Counted from the first letter of the stretch, positions 40,390 through 50,135 are shown. The stretch: DNA of 64,000 nucleotides from Pseudomonas sp. Fl4BN1 (GCF_009908285.1 NZ_JAAARM010000006.1:124001-188000); one strand, 5' to 3'. Made by a program: numbers and translations. Notes: generated by a model not told the origin, from the sequence alone.

Positions 40390-42441
40390 TCAAAGGATCG
40401 CCGCGTTGCTGCGCTGCGCCTGTTTCAGATAAGCGCTCAATTCCCGTGCCGGCAAAGGTTTGCTGTAGTGATAGCCCTGACCTTCATGGCAGCCTTCGGA
40501 GATGATATAGGCCTCTTGCTCAGGGGTTTCCACGCCCTCGGCGATCACTTGCATGCCCAGGCTTTTGCCCAGCTGGATGATGGCGCGGACGATGGTTGCA
40601 TCGTCATCATCATCCAGCAGGTCCTGGACGAAGCTCTTGTCGATCTTGATCTTGTCCAGAGGCAGACTCTTCAGGTAACTCAGGGACGAGTAGCCGGTGC
40701 CGAAGTCGTCGATGGCGATCAACGCGCCGGAGCGTCGCAGACTCAGCAGGTGTTGGGCCGCGGTACTGATGTCTTCCATCAGGCCGGTTTCGGTGACTTC
40801 CAGTTCCAGGCTGCGGGGCGGCAGGCGATAGATCTGCAGCAGGTTGTTGACCACCCGCGGCAGTTCAGCGTGGTGCAGCTGTACCGTGGACAGGTTGACC
40901 GCCATGCGCAGGTCGCTGAAGCCCATGTCGTGCCATTCGCGCAGTTGGCGGCAGGCTTGGTCCAGCACCCACTCGCCGATGGCGATGATGGTGCCGTTCT
41001 GCTCCGCCAGCGGAATGAACAGGTCCGGCGGCACCAGGCCGTGTTCCGGGTGTTGCCAGCGGATCAGTGCTTCGACGCCGACCACCCGGTGGTCGCGATA
41101 GCTGATCTGCGGTTGATAGACGAGAAAGAACTGATCCCGGGCCAGGGCATCGCGTAGGTCCTTTTCCAGCTCTCGGCGACGACGCATCTCGCTGTCGACG
41201 CTGGCGATGTAGAACTGATAACGGTTGCGTGACCGGCTCTTGGCCAGGGTCATGGTCTGTTCGGCTTTTTGCAGGAGTTTTTCGGTGCTGTCGCCGTCTT
41301 CCGGAAATAGGGTGATGCCGATGGTGGCACGCAGGCGGATTTCCTGGAGATCGAGGGCGAAGGTGGCTTCCAGGTCATCAAGAATGCTCTGCGCCAGTTC
41401 CGCAGCTTCATACGGTTGTTCGATGTCGGCCTGGACCAGGGCGAACTGATCGCCTCCCAGGCGTGCCAGGGCACCGAGGCGGCCGCTGTGGCCGCGCAGG
41501 CGATCAGCCAGGGCTAGCAGCAGTTGATCGCCGGTCTGGTAGCTGAACTGTTCGTTGATACCCTTGAAGTCATCCAGGCCGACGCAGAGCACCGCCACTC
41601 GGCGTTGCAGGCGCCCAGCGTCCACCAGGATCTTGTCCAGTTGTTGTTGCAACTGCTGGCGGTTCGGCAAGCCGGTGAGGAAGTCGTATTGGGCCATGCG
41701 CAACAGGCTGTTTTCTGCTTCGTGGCGCAGGTGGGTATTGCGTTCGATGGACGCCAGCAATTGGTTGGCGGTGTTGATCCAGATCCCCAGTTCGTTCTTT
41801 TCGTGGCCCTTGAGCAGCGGCAGTTGGTGTTCGCTGGGGCGGTCGGGGTTGATGTTGGTCAGGTGCTCGATAATCCGCGACAGCGGTTTGGTCAGTAGCC
41901 AGTGATAGACCAGGTACAGCACCAGGCCCATGGCCAGGGCGCGCAGGACCCCTGAAATGAAGATGATCACCGAGCTGACAATGAAGCCTTGGCCATAGGT
42001 GGCAGTGTCGAGGGTGATGCTCAGGTCGCCGTAATACTCGCTATAGGGCCCGCGACCGACCAATTGGGTAGTGAAGGTCCGTTCCTGGCCGAGGATCGGG
42101 TCGGTCAGCCAGCGACTGGAAGATTTCTGCAGGTCGCGGGACTTTTCCGCGAGCATGGTTTCGTTGGGGTGGCCGATTGAAGCCATGCGCACCGCATCGT
42201 CCTGGAACAGGCCTTCGATGACCTGCATGCCCATTTCCCGGTCGAGGCTGTAGACCGCCTGTGTCGATGGGTCGCGAAACATGTCGAGAATGCGTTGGGC
42301 ATCGTTAGCGACCGCCTGCTGAGTCTTGTAGGCATCGAAGACTATCTGTGCGCAGCTCAGGACCACGCCCACTATCAGTGCCGACAGCAGCACAACCCGG
42401 AGCAACTTCACCGACAAGCTGTTTTTGAGTTCCAGCTTCAA
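40390..42441 (-). CDS. bifA: Cyclic-di-GMP phosphodiesterase BifA (degenerate GGDEF + EAL)
   Basis: A 683-residue inner membrane protein. Two helices (about 14-36 and 155-180) enclose a periplasmic domain of about 120 residues; then a HAMP-like region, a GGDEF domain whose motif is GGDQF (RLGGDQFAL), and an intact EAL domain (VGVEALIRW, AVNLST, EVTETGL, DDFGTGYSSL, IKIDKSF, EGVET). P. aeruginosa BifA has the same GGDQF variant and also lies beside sodB. It should lower c-di-GMP, favouring swarming over biofilm. Confidence 0.95.
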   Translation of the reverse strand: MKLELKNSLSVKLLRVVLLSALIVGVVLSCAQIVFDAYKTQQAVANDAQRILDMFRDPSTQAVYSLDREMGMQVIEGLFQDDAVRMASIGHPNETMLAEKSRDLQKSSSRWLTDPILGQERTFTTQLVGRGPYSEYYGDLSITLDTATYGQGFIVSSVIIFISGVLRALAMGLVLYLVYHWLLTKPLSRIIEHLTNINPDRPSEHQLPLLKGHEKNELGIWINTANQLLASIERNTHLRHEAENSLLRMAQYDFLTGLPNRQQLQQQLDKILVDAGRLQRRVAVLCVGLDDFKGINEQFSYQTGDQLLLALADRLRGHSGRLGALARLGGDQFALVQADIEQPYEAAELAQSILDDLEATFALDLQEIRLRATIGITLFPEDGDSTEKLLQKAEQTMTLAKSRSRNRYQFYIASVDSEMRRRRELEKDLRDALARDQFFLVYQPQISYRDHRVVGVEALIRWQHPEHGLVPPDLFIPLAEQNGTIIAIGEWVLDQACRQLREWHDMGFSDLRMAVNLSTVQLHHAELPRVVNNLLQIYRLPPRSLELEVTETGLMEDISTAAQHLLSLRRSGALIAIDDFGTGYSSLSYLKSLPLDKIKIDKSFVQDLLDDDDDATIVRAIIQLGKSLGMQVIAEGVETPEQEAYIISEGCHEGQGYHYSKPLPARELSAYLKQAQRSNAAIL

Positions 42442-42744
42442 AGGGTTATTCCTTGTTCCGTGCGTGTAGCGTCAAGTTGCCATGAGTATTGGCAATCCCG
42501 TGATGGCCGTCAAAGTGACATTAGTGCCGAGAACAGGACGTCTGCGGGCCAGGCCCGGGTGATCAGATTCAGGATTGCTCTAGCTGTGGGTAGTGTGTCG
42601 GTAGCGACGCCTTGCAACTTGAGGGGCGGCGATGATTTTTAACTGCAATGAATCTTAGCGCGTCAGTTCGGCGGGACAAGATCCCGGCTTTGTCAAAGGC
42701 AAAAAAAACCCGGCCAGGCCGGGTTCTTTGCACTGCAAACGGAC
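42442..42744. other. Intergenic bifA / sodB
   Basis: 303 bp: bifA leader and, at the right end, the sodB terminator. Nothing else recognisable; no ORF with credible features. Confidence 0.5.
42701..42727 (-). terminator. sodB terminator
   Basis: Stem AACCCGGCC/GGCCGGGTT with a run of A that is a T tract on the minus strand. Confidence 0.9.
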
Positions 42745-43341
42745 TTAAGCGACGAAGTTCTTGCCTTCGAACTGCTCAGCCACGAATTTCCAGTTGACCA
42801 GGTTCCAGAACGCTTCGACGTACTTGGGACGAACGTTGCGGTAGTCGATGTAGTAGGCGTGTTCCCAGACGTCGCAGGTCAGCAGCGGGGTGTCGCCACT
42901 GGTCAGCGGGTTGCCGGCGCCGATGGTGCTGGCCAGAGCCAGGGAACCGTCAGCCTTTTTCACCAGCCAGCCCCAGCCGGAACCGAAGGTGCCAACGGAA
43001 GTCTTGGTGAATTCTTCTTTGAACTTGTCGAACGAACCGAAAGCGGCGTTGATAGCCTCAGCCAGTGCGCCGGTAGGTTGACCGCCGGCGTTTGGCGCCA
43101 GGCAGTTCCAGTAGAAAGTGTGGTTCCAGACCTGAGCGGCGTTGTTGAAGATACCGCCCGAAGAGGTTTTGACGATCTCTTCCAGGGTCTTGCCTTCGAA
43201 CTCGGTGCCTGGCACCAGGTTGTTCAGGTTCACGACGTAGGTGTTGTGGTGCTTGTCGTGGTGGTATTCCAGGGTTTCCTTGGAAATGTGCGGCTGCAGG
43301 GCGTCGTGTGCATAGGGCAGCGGCGGCAATTCGAAAGCCAT
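42745..43341 (-). CDS. sodB: Superoxide dismutase [Fe]
   Basis: A 198-residue cytosolic Fe-type SOD. Metal ligands are in [13 protein letters not shown] (H27 type), [12 protein letters not shown] (H) and [13 protein letters not shown] (D, H). The start at 43341 ([16 protein letters not shown]) is the typical N-terminus; an upstream extension was dropped. It follows the expected gene order next to bifA. Terminator downstream. Confidence 0.97.
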   Translation of the reverse strand: MAFELPPLPYAHDALQPHISKETLEYHHDKHHNTYVVNLNNLVPGTEFEGKTLEEIVKTSSGGIFNNAAQVWNHTFYWNCLAPNAGGQPTGALAEAINAAFGSFDKFKEEFTKTSVGTFGSGWGWLVKKADGSLALASTIGAGNPLTSGDTPLLTCDVWEHAYYIDYRNVRPKYVEAFWNLVNWKFVAEQFEGKNFVA

Positions 43342-43517
43342 GATGATTCTCCTAATCAGGTCAGTTGCGGTGAGCGCAAGGCCGATCACGGGCGGCCAGA
43401 CAAGCGCCGGGGAGTTTGTACTCTTTGCGGCGCAGGGTTCGGATCATAGCACCGGGGGTGCGGCATAACCACGCAACAACTGTGTGGAATAGAGGTTCCA
43501 GAGCCTTTTGGAATAAG

Positions 43518-44120
43518 TCACGCCGCGCTGATCAGTTGCAATGCCACGCTGAACATCATCACCGCTACCAGCAGGTCGAGAATCCTCCAGGTACTGGGAC
43601 GCGCCAGCCACGGCGCCAGCCAGGCGGCGCCCAGGGCCAGGGTGAAAAACCACAGCAACGAAGCGCTGGCGGCCCCTATCACGTAGGCCCCGGGCTCGGT
43701 CTGTTGTGCCCCCAGCGAGCCGATCAGCAGCACCGTGTCCAGGTAGACATGGGGGTTGAGCAGGGTCACTGCCAGGGCGCTGAGCATCACTGCACGCAGT
43801 GAACGCACGGCCTGGCCGTCGCCCTGTTGCAGGCTTTGTTTCGAGCAGGCCCGACGCAATGCCTGGGCGCCGTACCAGATCAGGAACGCGGCACCACCCC
43901 AGCGGGCCACGGCTAGCAATGTCGGGCTCTGGGTGAGCACGGTGGCTAGGCCGAATACGCCGGCGGCTACCAGCAGTGCATCGCAGATGACGCACAGCGC
44001 CGCCACCGGCAGGTGGTGCTCACGGCGCAGGCTCTGGGCCAGGACGAAGGCGTTCTGAGTGCCGATCGCCATGATCAGGCCGGCGGCCACCAAGAGACCG
44101 TTTACATAGCTTTGCCACAT
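43518..44120 (-). CDS. argO: LysE/ArgO family amino acid exporter
   Basis: A 200-residue inner membrane protein with six predicted helices. The family opening GLIMAIGTQNAFVLAQSL (about 14-31) and LLNPHVYLDTVLLIGSLG are plain. It exports arginine or lysine and is activated by ArgP in E. coli; here argP is encoded nearby in divergent orientation with one small ACT gene between. The start at 44120 (MWQSYVNGLLVAAGL) is the family N-terminus. Confidence 0.9.
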   Translation of the reverse strand: MWQSYVNGLLVAAGLIMAIGTQNAFVLAQSLRREHHLPVAALCVICDALLVAAGVFGLATVLTQSPTLLAVARWGGAAFLIWYGAQALRRACSKQSLQQGDGQAVRSLRAVMLSALAVTLLNPHVYLDTVLLIGSLGAQQTEPGAYVIGAASASLLWFFTLALGAAWLAPWLARPSTWRILDLLVAVMMFSVALQLISAA

Positions 44121-44122
44121 GA

Positions 44123-44527
44123 TTATTGCTCCTCGCCGGCGGCCAGTCGTTGCAGCACGGCCATGGCCCGTCCGGCATCCGCCTGACCGACAAACAGATG
44201 ATCGTGGTAGTAGCCGGCGATCACGTTGCAACTGATCCCGGCCTGGCCCAGGGCGCCGGCAAAGGCCGCTGTCAGGCCCACGGCCTCCAGAGCCGAATGC
44301 ACGTTGAGGGTGATCCAGGCGGCCACGTAGTCGAAGCTCAGCCCCAGGCGTTCGGCCTGCTCGCGCTGGATTATCACCGTCAGGCCCTCGCGCTCATGAA
44401 AGCTGCCCAGTACCTCACAGTCCTGCAGCAAACTGCGCTCAGTGATGGAACAGAACACATACTCGCCGTCGTTGAGCTGCGGGCTCATGCTGCGCAGCAG
44501 GGTTGCGAGGGAGGTTTCACCAGCCAT
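44123..44527 (-). CDS. ACT domain-containing protein
   Basis: A 134-residue protein. The C-terminal half (about 60-134) is ACT-like: LNVHSALEAVGLTAAFAGAL and ISCNVIAGYYHDHLFVG. ACT domains bind amino acids, which fits a gene 2 bp before argO and divergent from argP. Length and sequence are like the small PA4364-type protein beside argO in Pseudomonas. Start at 44527 (MAGETSLATLLRSM). The role is not known to me. Confidence 0.85.
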   Translation of the reverse strand: MAGETSLATLLRSMSPQLNDGEYVFCSITERSLLQDCEVLGSFHEREGLTVIIQREQAERLGLSFDYVAAWITLNVHSALEAVGLTAAFAGALGQAGISCNVIAGYYHDHLFVGQADAGRAMAVLQRLAAGEEQ

Positions 44528-44637
44528 GAAGAAAATCCTTGAGCGAAGTAGCATTGCAGACGCTTTACGCTGGCTATTTTCCGGTCTCGAGCTGTATAAG
44601 AAAAACCAATAGTGCTGATCACTCATTAGGAAAACTG

Positions 44638-45537
44638 ATGTTCGACTACAAGTTGCTCTCCGCATTGGCTGCGGTGATCGAACAGGCAGGGTTTGAACGG
44701 GCAGCCCAAGTGCTGGGGCTGTCGCAGTCGGCGATTTCCCAGCGCATCAAACTGCTGGAGGCCCGGGTCGGGCAGCCGGTACTGGTGCGGGTGACGCCGC
44801 CGGCGCCGACTGAAATTGGCCGGCGCCTGCTCAACCATGTACAGCAGGTGCGCCTGCTGGAGCGGGATCTGCAAAGCCAGGTGCCGGCTTTGGACGAAGA
44901 GGGTTTGCCGGAGCGCTTGCGCATTGCCCTCAACGCCGACAGCCTGGCTACCTGGTGGGCCGAAGCCGTGAGTGACTTCTGTGCCGAACATCATTTGCTT
45001 CTGGACCTGGTGGTAGAGGATCAGACCGTGGGTCTCAAGCGCATGCGCGCCGGGGAAGTGGCGGCTTGTGTATGTGCCAGCGAGCGTCCGGTGGCCGGTG
45101 CCCGCAGCGTATTGCTGGGGGCCATGCGCTACCGGGCCCTGGCCAGCCCGGCGTTCATTGCCCGGCATTTCCCTCAAGGCGTACGCGCCGATCAATTGGC
45201 CCGAACGCCGGCACTGGTGTTCGGACCTGACGATTTCCTCCAGCATCGCTACTTGGCGTCTCTGGGAGTCGATGGTGGCTTCGAGCATCATCTGTGCCCT
45301 TCTTCCGAGGGTTTCATCCGCTTGACCGAAGCGGGGCTCGGCTGGGGACTGGTGCCCGAACTGCAGGTCCGCGAGCAACTGGAACGGGGCCTGTTGTTGG
45401 AGCTTTTGCCCGATAAACCCATCGATGTGCCGTTGTACTGGCATCATTGGCGCAACGGCGGACAACTGCTGGGGTTGTTGACCGAGCACCTGGCACGTTT
45501 ATCTGCACAATGGTTGGTGCCCTGGGAGCAGCCATAA
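44638..45537 (+). CDS. argP: LysR-type regulator ArgP (IciA)
   Basis: A 299-residue LysR regulator. The HTH spans about 1-60 (FDYKLLSALAAVIEQAGFER; LSQSAISQRIKLLE) and the effector domain about 90-299. ArgP activates argO in response to arginine and lysine; divergence from the ACT gene and argO supports this. The start at 44638 gives MFDYKLLSALAAV, the normal ArgP N-terminus; an upstream in-frame extension is not family-like. Confidence 0.92.
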   Translation: MFDYKLLSALAAVIEQAGFERAAQVLGLSQSAISQRIKLLEARVGQPVLVRVTPPAPTEIGRRLLNHVQQVRLLERDLQSQVPALDEEGLPERLRIALNADSLATWWAEAVSDFCAEHHLLLDLVVEDQTVGLKRMRAGEVAACVCASERPVAGARSVLLGAMRYRALASPAFIARHFPQGVRADQLARTPALVFGPDDFLQHRYLASLGVDGGFEHHLCPSSEGFIRLTEAGLGWGLVPELQVREQLERGLLLELLPDKPIDVPLYWHHWRNGGQLLGLLTEHLARLSAQWLVPWEQP

Positions 45538-45543
45538 GCGTCA

Positions 45544-45608
45544 AGCGACAAGCTGCAGGTAGACAGCTTGCGCTCTGATTTTTAACTTGCAGCTTGTAGC
45601 GTGTCGCT
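45544..45608. repeat. Imperfect inverted repeat after argP
   Basis: AGCGACAAGCTGCAGGT (left) and ACTTGCAGCTTGTAGCGTGTCGCT (right) pair with a 24-bp loop and a small bulge. It recalls the GCTTGCAGCTTGTAGC repeats scattered in Pseudomonas. Terminator or repeat; cannot decide. Confidence 0.6.
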
Positions 45609-45634
45609 CGTCACTGCTTTTTTTAGGAACGTTC

Positions 45635-46627
45635 ATGAAAATTCTGGTTACCGGCGCAAGCGGCTTCATTGGCGGGCGCTTCGCCCGTTTTGCCCTTGAG
45701 CAGGGCCTGGAGGTGCGGGTCAATGGACGCCGCGCCGAAGCCACGGAACACCTGGTGCGCCGTGGCGCCGAGTTTGTCCCGGGGGATTTGAGCGATGCCG
45801 GCCTGGTGCGCGAACTGTGCCGCGATGTCGACAGCGTGGTGCATTGCGCCGGTGCCGTGGGCCTGTGGGGGCGTTATCAGGACTTCCATCAAGGCAATGT
45901 GATGGTCACCGAGAACGTGGTCGAAGCCTGCCTCAAGCAACGGGTACAGCGGCTGGTGCATCTGTCCTCGCCGTCGATCTATTTCGACGGCCGTGATCAC
46001 CTGGGACTGACCGAAGAGCAGGTGCCCAAGCGCTTCAAGCACCCTTATGCGGCCACCAAGTACCTGGCTGAGCAGAAGGTCTTCGGTGCCCAGGAGTTTG
46101 GCCTTGAAGTGATTGCACTGCGCCCGCGATTCGTCACGGGTGCCGGTGACATGAGCATTTTCCCGCGGCTGTTGAAGATGCAGCGCAAGGGCCGCCTGGC
46201 CATCGTTGGCAATGGTTTGAACAAAGTCGACTTCACCAGCGTGCACAACCTCAACGAGGCTCTGTTCAGTAGCCTGCACGCCAGCGGTTCGGCCCTGGGC
46301 AAGGCCTACAACATCAGTAACGGGGCGCCGGTACCACTGTGGGACGTAGTCAACTACGTGATGCGCCAGATGCAGGTGCCGCAAGTCACCCGTTATCGCT
46401 CCTTTGGCCTGGCCTACAGTGTGGCGGCGCTCAATGAGGGCTTCTGCAAGCTCTGGCCGGGACGTCCGGAACCGACCCTGTCGCGCCTGGGGATGCAGGT
46501 CATGAACAAGAACTTCACCCTCGATATCAGCCGGGCCCGGCATTACCTTGGCTACGAGCCCAAAGTCAGTCTGTGGGCTGCCCTGGATGAATTCTGCAGC
46601 TGGTGGAAGGCTCAGGACATCAGCTGA
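45635..46627 (+). CDS. NAD-dependent epimerase/dehydratase (3-beta-HSD-like)
   Basis: A 330-residue extended SDR. Nucleotide-binding motif TGASGFIGGRFARF (about 6-19), the active-site HLSSPSIYF and YAATKYLAEQKV (Tyr and Lys). The end, with NKNFTLDISRARHYLGYEP, resembles 3-beta-hydroxysteroid dehydrogenase or sugar epimerase members. P. aeruginosa has a similar gene next to argP (PA4361). The start at 45635 follows TAGGAACG. Confidence 0.88.
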   Translation: MKILVTGASGFIGGRFARFALEQGLEVRVNGRRAEATEHLVRRGAEFVPGDLSDAGLVRELCRDVDSVVHCAGAVGLWGRYQDFHQGNVMVTENVVEACLKQRVQRLVHLSSPSIYFDGRDHLGLTEEQVPKRFKHPYAATKYLAEQKVFGAQEFGLEVIALRPRFVTGAGDMSIFPRLLKMQRKGRLAIVGNGLNKVDFTSVHNLNEALFSSLHASGSALGKAYNISNGAPVPLWDVVNYVMRQMQVPQVTRYRSFGLAYSVAALNEGFCKLWPGRPEPTLSRLGMQVMNKNFTLDISRARHYLGYEPKVSLWAALDEFCSWWKAQDIS

Positions 46628-46733
46628 AATCAAAGAAGGAACCGAGTTTGCCCGGTCCTGTCCATTGGCCGGGTGAATTAGCGGTTTATACTCGCCGCAT
46701 TCAACCATCACTGCGGTTCAGAAAGGTTGCCCC

Positions 46734-47573
46734 ATGCGTAACGATGCACACGATGACTTCGATGACGTTCCAAGTCTGCGCGCCGATCCCCTCGATGACG
46801 ATGTCTTCCCCACCACCAGCGGTGCCCGCGAGCGCACCACCGTGCATTCGCGCAGTACACCGGTGGTCAAGGTCAAAGGCCCCAGCACCGGCCCTTTGTG
46901 GGCACTGGTCGGTGCCTTGTTCTTTGCCTTCATCGGCCTGGCCTGGTGGAGCTTCCAGCAGATTTCGCTGATGGAGCAGCAGTTGGTAGCGACCCAGGAA
47001 AGCTTCGCCAGGATCAGTGAAGAGGCGGCAGGGCGACTGCAGGACATCTCCGGCAAGGTGGTGGCCAGCCAGACCAATGTCACCACGGACAGCGAGGCGT
47101 TGAAGCTGCAGATCAAACAGCTGGAAAGCCGCTTGCAGGACCAGGGCCGACAGCAGCAGGGGGTCGCGGGGCAGGCCACGGATCTGGACAAGCGCCTGGC
47201 GCAGATGAGTGCGCAGACCGCCGAACAGCAGGCGGCCAGCACACAGTTGCAGGCCCAGGTGAAAGCCTTGAGCGCTGAACTGGCCAGCCTGAAAAGTGCC
47301 CAGGCCGATGGCGGCAAGGTCGATGCCCAGCTCAAGAGCCTCAGCGCCGACCTTGCAGCACTGAAGAAACAGGGTAATCCGAGCGCCGCCATCGAACGCC
47401 TGGAACAGGACATGATTGTGCTCAAGAGCCAGCAGGATAACCGTCCCGCTGCAGCGCAGAACGGTGCCAGCACTGCTGAGTTCGATGCGTTTCGTGGCCA
47501 GGTCACCCGCAATATCAATACGCTGCAAAGCCAGATCCAGAACCTGCAACAGCAGATCGACACCCGTCCCTGA
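46734..47573 (+). CDS. Single-pass membrane protein with long coiled coil
   Basis: A 279-residue protein of unknown function. A hydrophilic acidic N-terminus (1-45) precedes one transmembrane helix (LWALVGALFFAFIGLAWWSF, about 55-74) and then about 200 residues of heptad-rich coiled coil (QIKQLESRLQDQG, LDKRLAQMSAQTAEQ). Topology would be N-in with the coiled coil in the periplasm. A gene of this type sits beside argP and the epimerase in Pseudomonas. It has no ATPase motif despite names sometimes given. Confidence 0.85.
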   Translation: MRNDAHDDFDDVPSLRADPLDDDVFPTTSGARERTTVHSRSTPVVKVKGPSTGPLWALVGALFFAFIGLAWWSFQQISLMEQQLVATQESFARISEEAAGRLQDISGKVVASQTNVTTDSEALKLQIKQLESRLQDQGRQQQGVAGQATDLDKRLAQMSAQTAEQQAASTQLQAQVKALSAELASLKSAQADGGKVDAQLKSLSADLAALKKQGNPSAAIERLEQDMIVLKSQQDNRPAAAQNGASTAEFDAFRGQVTRNINTLQSQIQNLQQQIDTRP

Positions 47574-47695
47574 AGGGCTCAGCCTTCCCGCGCGCTGCGT
47601 GGGAAGGTTTTGGTAAGCCAACGCCTGCTGAATGTTCACTCATGCCCTGCAGCCATCTACGCTCCTCAAGCGCCAACAAGAACGAGGAGTGGGCT

Positions 47696-48544
47696 ATGAG
47701 GCTGCAGCACAAGATTACCTGGATAGGCTGGCTGTTATGGTTGTGCATCGGCTCGCTTCAGGCGGCCGTGCCGGTGGCTGATGACGGCGCGGCAGCCCGT
47801 GCGCTGCTGGAGAAAGCCCTGGGTTACTACCACGATCAGGGTGACAAGGCGTTTGCCGCCTTCAGCCGCCAGGGCGAGTTTGTCGACCATGATCGCTATG
47901 TGTTCGTGGTGGATACCCGGGGCGTGATGCTGGCCAGTGGCGGCCCTTCGTCGGTGTTGATTGGCCGCGATGTGTCCGAGGTGCTCGGGCCGGACCTGCG
48001 CAAGGCGTTCAAGGACGCGCTGAAGACTCCCGAGGCCAATGGCATCCAGCAGGCCGAGTACCGTTGGCAGAACTGGGCCGATGGCAAGATCGAGCGCAAA
48101 CGCGTGTATTTCCAGCGTATCGGCGAGCGTATTCTGGCGGTGGGTTATTACTTGCCTCGAGCATCCGCCGAACAGGCCAAGGCGCTACTGGAACGGACGG
48201 CCACGGCCTTGAGTTCGGATCAGCCCGGCACGCTCAAGGCCATCAATGCCTTGCAGGGCGGGTTTCTTGAAGACGACCTGTATGTGTTTGTGGTGGATCT
48301 CGACAGCGGGCGGTACCTGGCCCATGGCACCAACCTGCGGTTGCTCAATACCGACTTCAGCAAGGTCAAGGATCCCCAGGGCAAGCCGGTCGGGGAGCCG
48401 ATGCTGGCACTCATGGCCCGGCAGGATCAGGGGGAGTACGACTATCGCTGGAAGAACCCGGTGACCGGGAAGACCGAGGACAAGCATGCCTATCTGCGCA
48501 AGGTCGGGAATCTGCTGGTTGCTGTGGGCTATTACAGCCCTTGA
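47696..48544 (+). CDS. Secreted tandem Cache-domain protein
   Basis: A 282-residue exported protein: signal peptide to about residue 22 (WIGWLLWLCIGSLQA) and two homologous Cache-like domains (about 30-150 and 160-282). The repeat ends VYFQRIGERILAVGYYLP and AYLRKVGNLLVAVGYYSP and the shared YVFVVD segments show the duplication. There is no membrane helix after the domains, no kinase and no methyl-accepting region, so it is a stand-alone sensor or binding protein. Start at 47696, with GAGGAG upstream. Confidence 0.88.
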   Translation: MRLQHKITWIGWLLWLCIGSLQAAVPVADDGAAARALLEKALGYYHDQGDKAFAAFSRQGEFVDHDRYVFVVDTRGVMLASGGPSSVLIGRDVSEVLGPDLRKAFKDALKTPEANGIQQAEYRWQNWADGKIERKRVYFQRIGERILAVGYYLPRASAEQAKALLERTATALSSDQPGTLKAINALQGGFLEDDLYVFVVDLDSGRYLAHGTNLRLLNTDFSKVKDPQGKPVGEPMLALMARQDQGEYDYRWKNPVTGKTEDKHAYLRKVGNLLVAVGYYSP

Positions 48545-48567
48545 TTGAGTCCTGAACCTGGATCTAT

Positions 48568-48602
48568 CCCTGTAGTCGCAGCTTTCGCTAGCGGCTACAG
48601 GG
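48568..48602. terminator. Hairpin between convergent Cache and MFS genes
   Basis: CCCTGTAG/CTACAGGG arms around a CGCAGC...GC core; a REP-like element that can serve both strands. Confidence 0.6.
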
Positions 48603-48620
48603 TTCCAGCCAATAGCTCGA

Positions 48621-50135
48621 TCAACGAGCCTTGTCTTCGCGACCGCGCAGCAAACGATTGGGCATGGCAATCGCTGCGACCAGTCCCAGCAGGGAAACCC
48701 CGGCACTGACCAACAGCAAGTGCTGGAAGGTCAGCAGCAATTGGGCCCGCAAGGCCTCTCGTGCCGGTCCAGGCGCAGCATTCAGGCCTTCCAGCAGGGC
48801 ATTGCCGGAATGCCCTTCGCTCATCAACCCGGCGCCGCTCAAATGCGCCAGGCTGGAGTCTTGCAGCAAGGCCAGCAGCAGTGCCGACATCAGTGCCACG
48901 CCCACCGCGCCACCCAGGGCGCGGAACAGGTTGGTGGTGCTGGTGGCAACCCCGATATCTCGCTGTTCCACCGAGTTTTGGGTGCCCACCAGCGAAGTGG
49001 GAAACTGCATGCCGCCAGCAATCCCGCAGAGCAGCATGAACAGGCTGCTGAGTAGCACCGTCTGGGGCGGTACCAAGGCCATGCCGAGGATCGATACCGG
49101 CATCAGCAGCGCTCCGCCCAGGATCATCGGCTTGTAGCGTCCGGTGACCGAGGTCATGCGTCCGGCGCAGTAGGCGCCTATGGGCAGTCCAATGGCCAGC
49201 GGCAGCAGGTGCAGGGCGGCGCTGTCGGCTCCGGCCCCAGTGATGCTTTGAAAGCGCAGGGGCATCAGCACGATCAGCGAGATAGCCTGGAAGCTGGTGA
49301 AGAAAATCGTGCACCAGCACAGCAGCGCATTGCGGTTGGCGAACAGGTGCATCGGCAGTAGCGGCTCCCGGGTCCGGCGTTCATGCCAGACAAACAGCGC
49401 CAGGACGATGAGCGCGATGGCCAGCAGGTCAAGCACCTCGGCGCTGCGCCATGAGTGGCCCTGGCCCACTTGTGTGATGCCCAGTAACAGAGTGCTCAGG
49501 CCGATGATCAGCAGGAGGGTACCGAGGTAGTCGATGATCGGTTTGCGTTGCGGCACCGGCAGCCCCCGCAGGGTGCGATGGGCCACCCACCAGGCACCCA
49601 GGCCCAGAGGCAGGTTGATCAGGAACACCCAGCGCCAGGACAGGAATTGGGTCATGTAACCACCAAGCACGGGGCCGGCGACGCTGGCTACTGCGTACAT
49701 GCTGCTGAAGTAGCCTTGGTACCGGCCGCGCTCCCGAGGGGGAACGATGTCGCCAATGATTGCCTGGCTCACCGAAATCATGCCGCCGGCACCGATGCCC
49801 TGGAAAATCCGGGCCAGCACCAGTTGCTCCATGTTCTGGGCCAGGCCGCAGAACAACGAGGCCAGGGTGAACAGGCCCATGCCGAACAGCATCAGCCGGC
49901 GGCGGCCGTAGAGGTCGCCGAGCTTGCCGTAGATAGGCACGGCAACGGTCATCGCCACCATGTATCCGGAGATTACCCAAGCCAGCAGGCCGATATCCTT
50001 GAACTGGGCGGAAATGGCCGGCATGGAGACGGCAACGATGGTCTGGTCCAGGGCACCGAGAAAGATTGCCAGCATCAGGGCGATCAGCACGCTGCGAATG
50101 GCCGGTTTTGGCGGGCCAGGCGGTGGGAGGTGAGT
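48621..50135 (-). CDS. MFS multidrug efflux transporter (DHA2, 14-TM type)
   Basis: A 504-residue inner membrane protein with 14 predicted helices. Motif A is GKLGDLYGRRRLMLFG, motif C is GPVLGGYMTQFLSW region, and the N-terminus has LDQTIVAVSMPAI, typical for EmrB/QacA-type drug/proton antiporters. The chosen GTG at 50135 has AGG 8 bp upstream; a GTG at 50168 would add 11 residues but lacks a ribosome site. No periplasmic adaptor gene is adjacent. Direct repeats upstream may be its operator. Confidence 0.9.
   Translation of the reverse strand, partial: THLPPPGPPKPAIRSVLIALMLAIFLGALDQTIVAVSMPAISAQFKDIGLLAWVISGYMVAMTVAVPIYGKLGDLYGRRRLMLFGMGLFTLASLFCGLAQNMEQLVLARIFQGIGAGGMISVSQAIIGDIVPPRERGRYQGYFSSMYAVASVAGPVLGGYMTQFLSWRWVFLINLPLGLGAWWVAHRTLRGLPVPQRKPIIDYLGTLLLIIGLSTLLLGITQVGQGHSWRSAEVLDLLAIALIVLALFVWHERRTREPLLPMHLFANRNALLCWCTIFFTSFQAISLIVLMPLRFQSITGAGADSAALHLLPLAIGLPIGAYCAGRMTSVTGRYKPMILGGALLMPVSILGMALVPPQTVLLSSLFMLLCGIAGGMQFPTSLVGTQNSVEQRDIGVATSTTNLFRALGGAVGVALMSALLLALLQDSSLAHLSGAGLMSEGHSGNALLEGLNAAPGPAREALRAQLLLTFQHLLLVSAGVSLLGLVAAIAMPNRLLRGREDKAR

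Noticed and set aside
45490..45507. Sigma-54-like CTGGCACG...CTGC sequence
   Set aside because: Spacing is one base too long and the site lies inside the end of argP.
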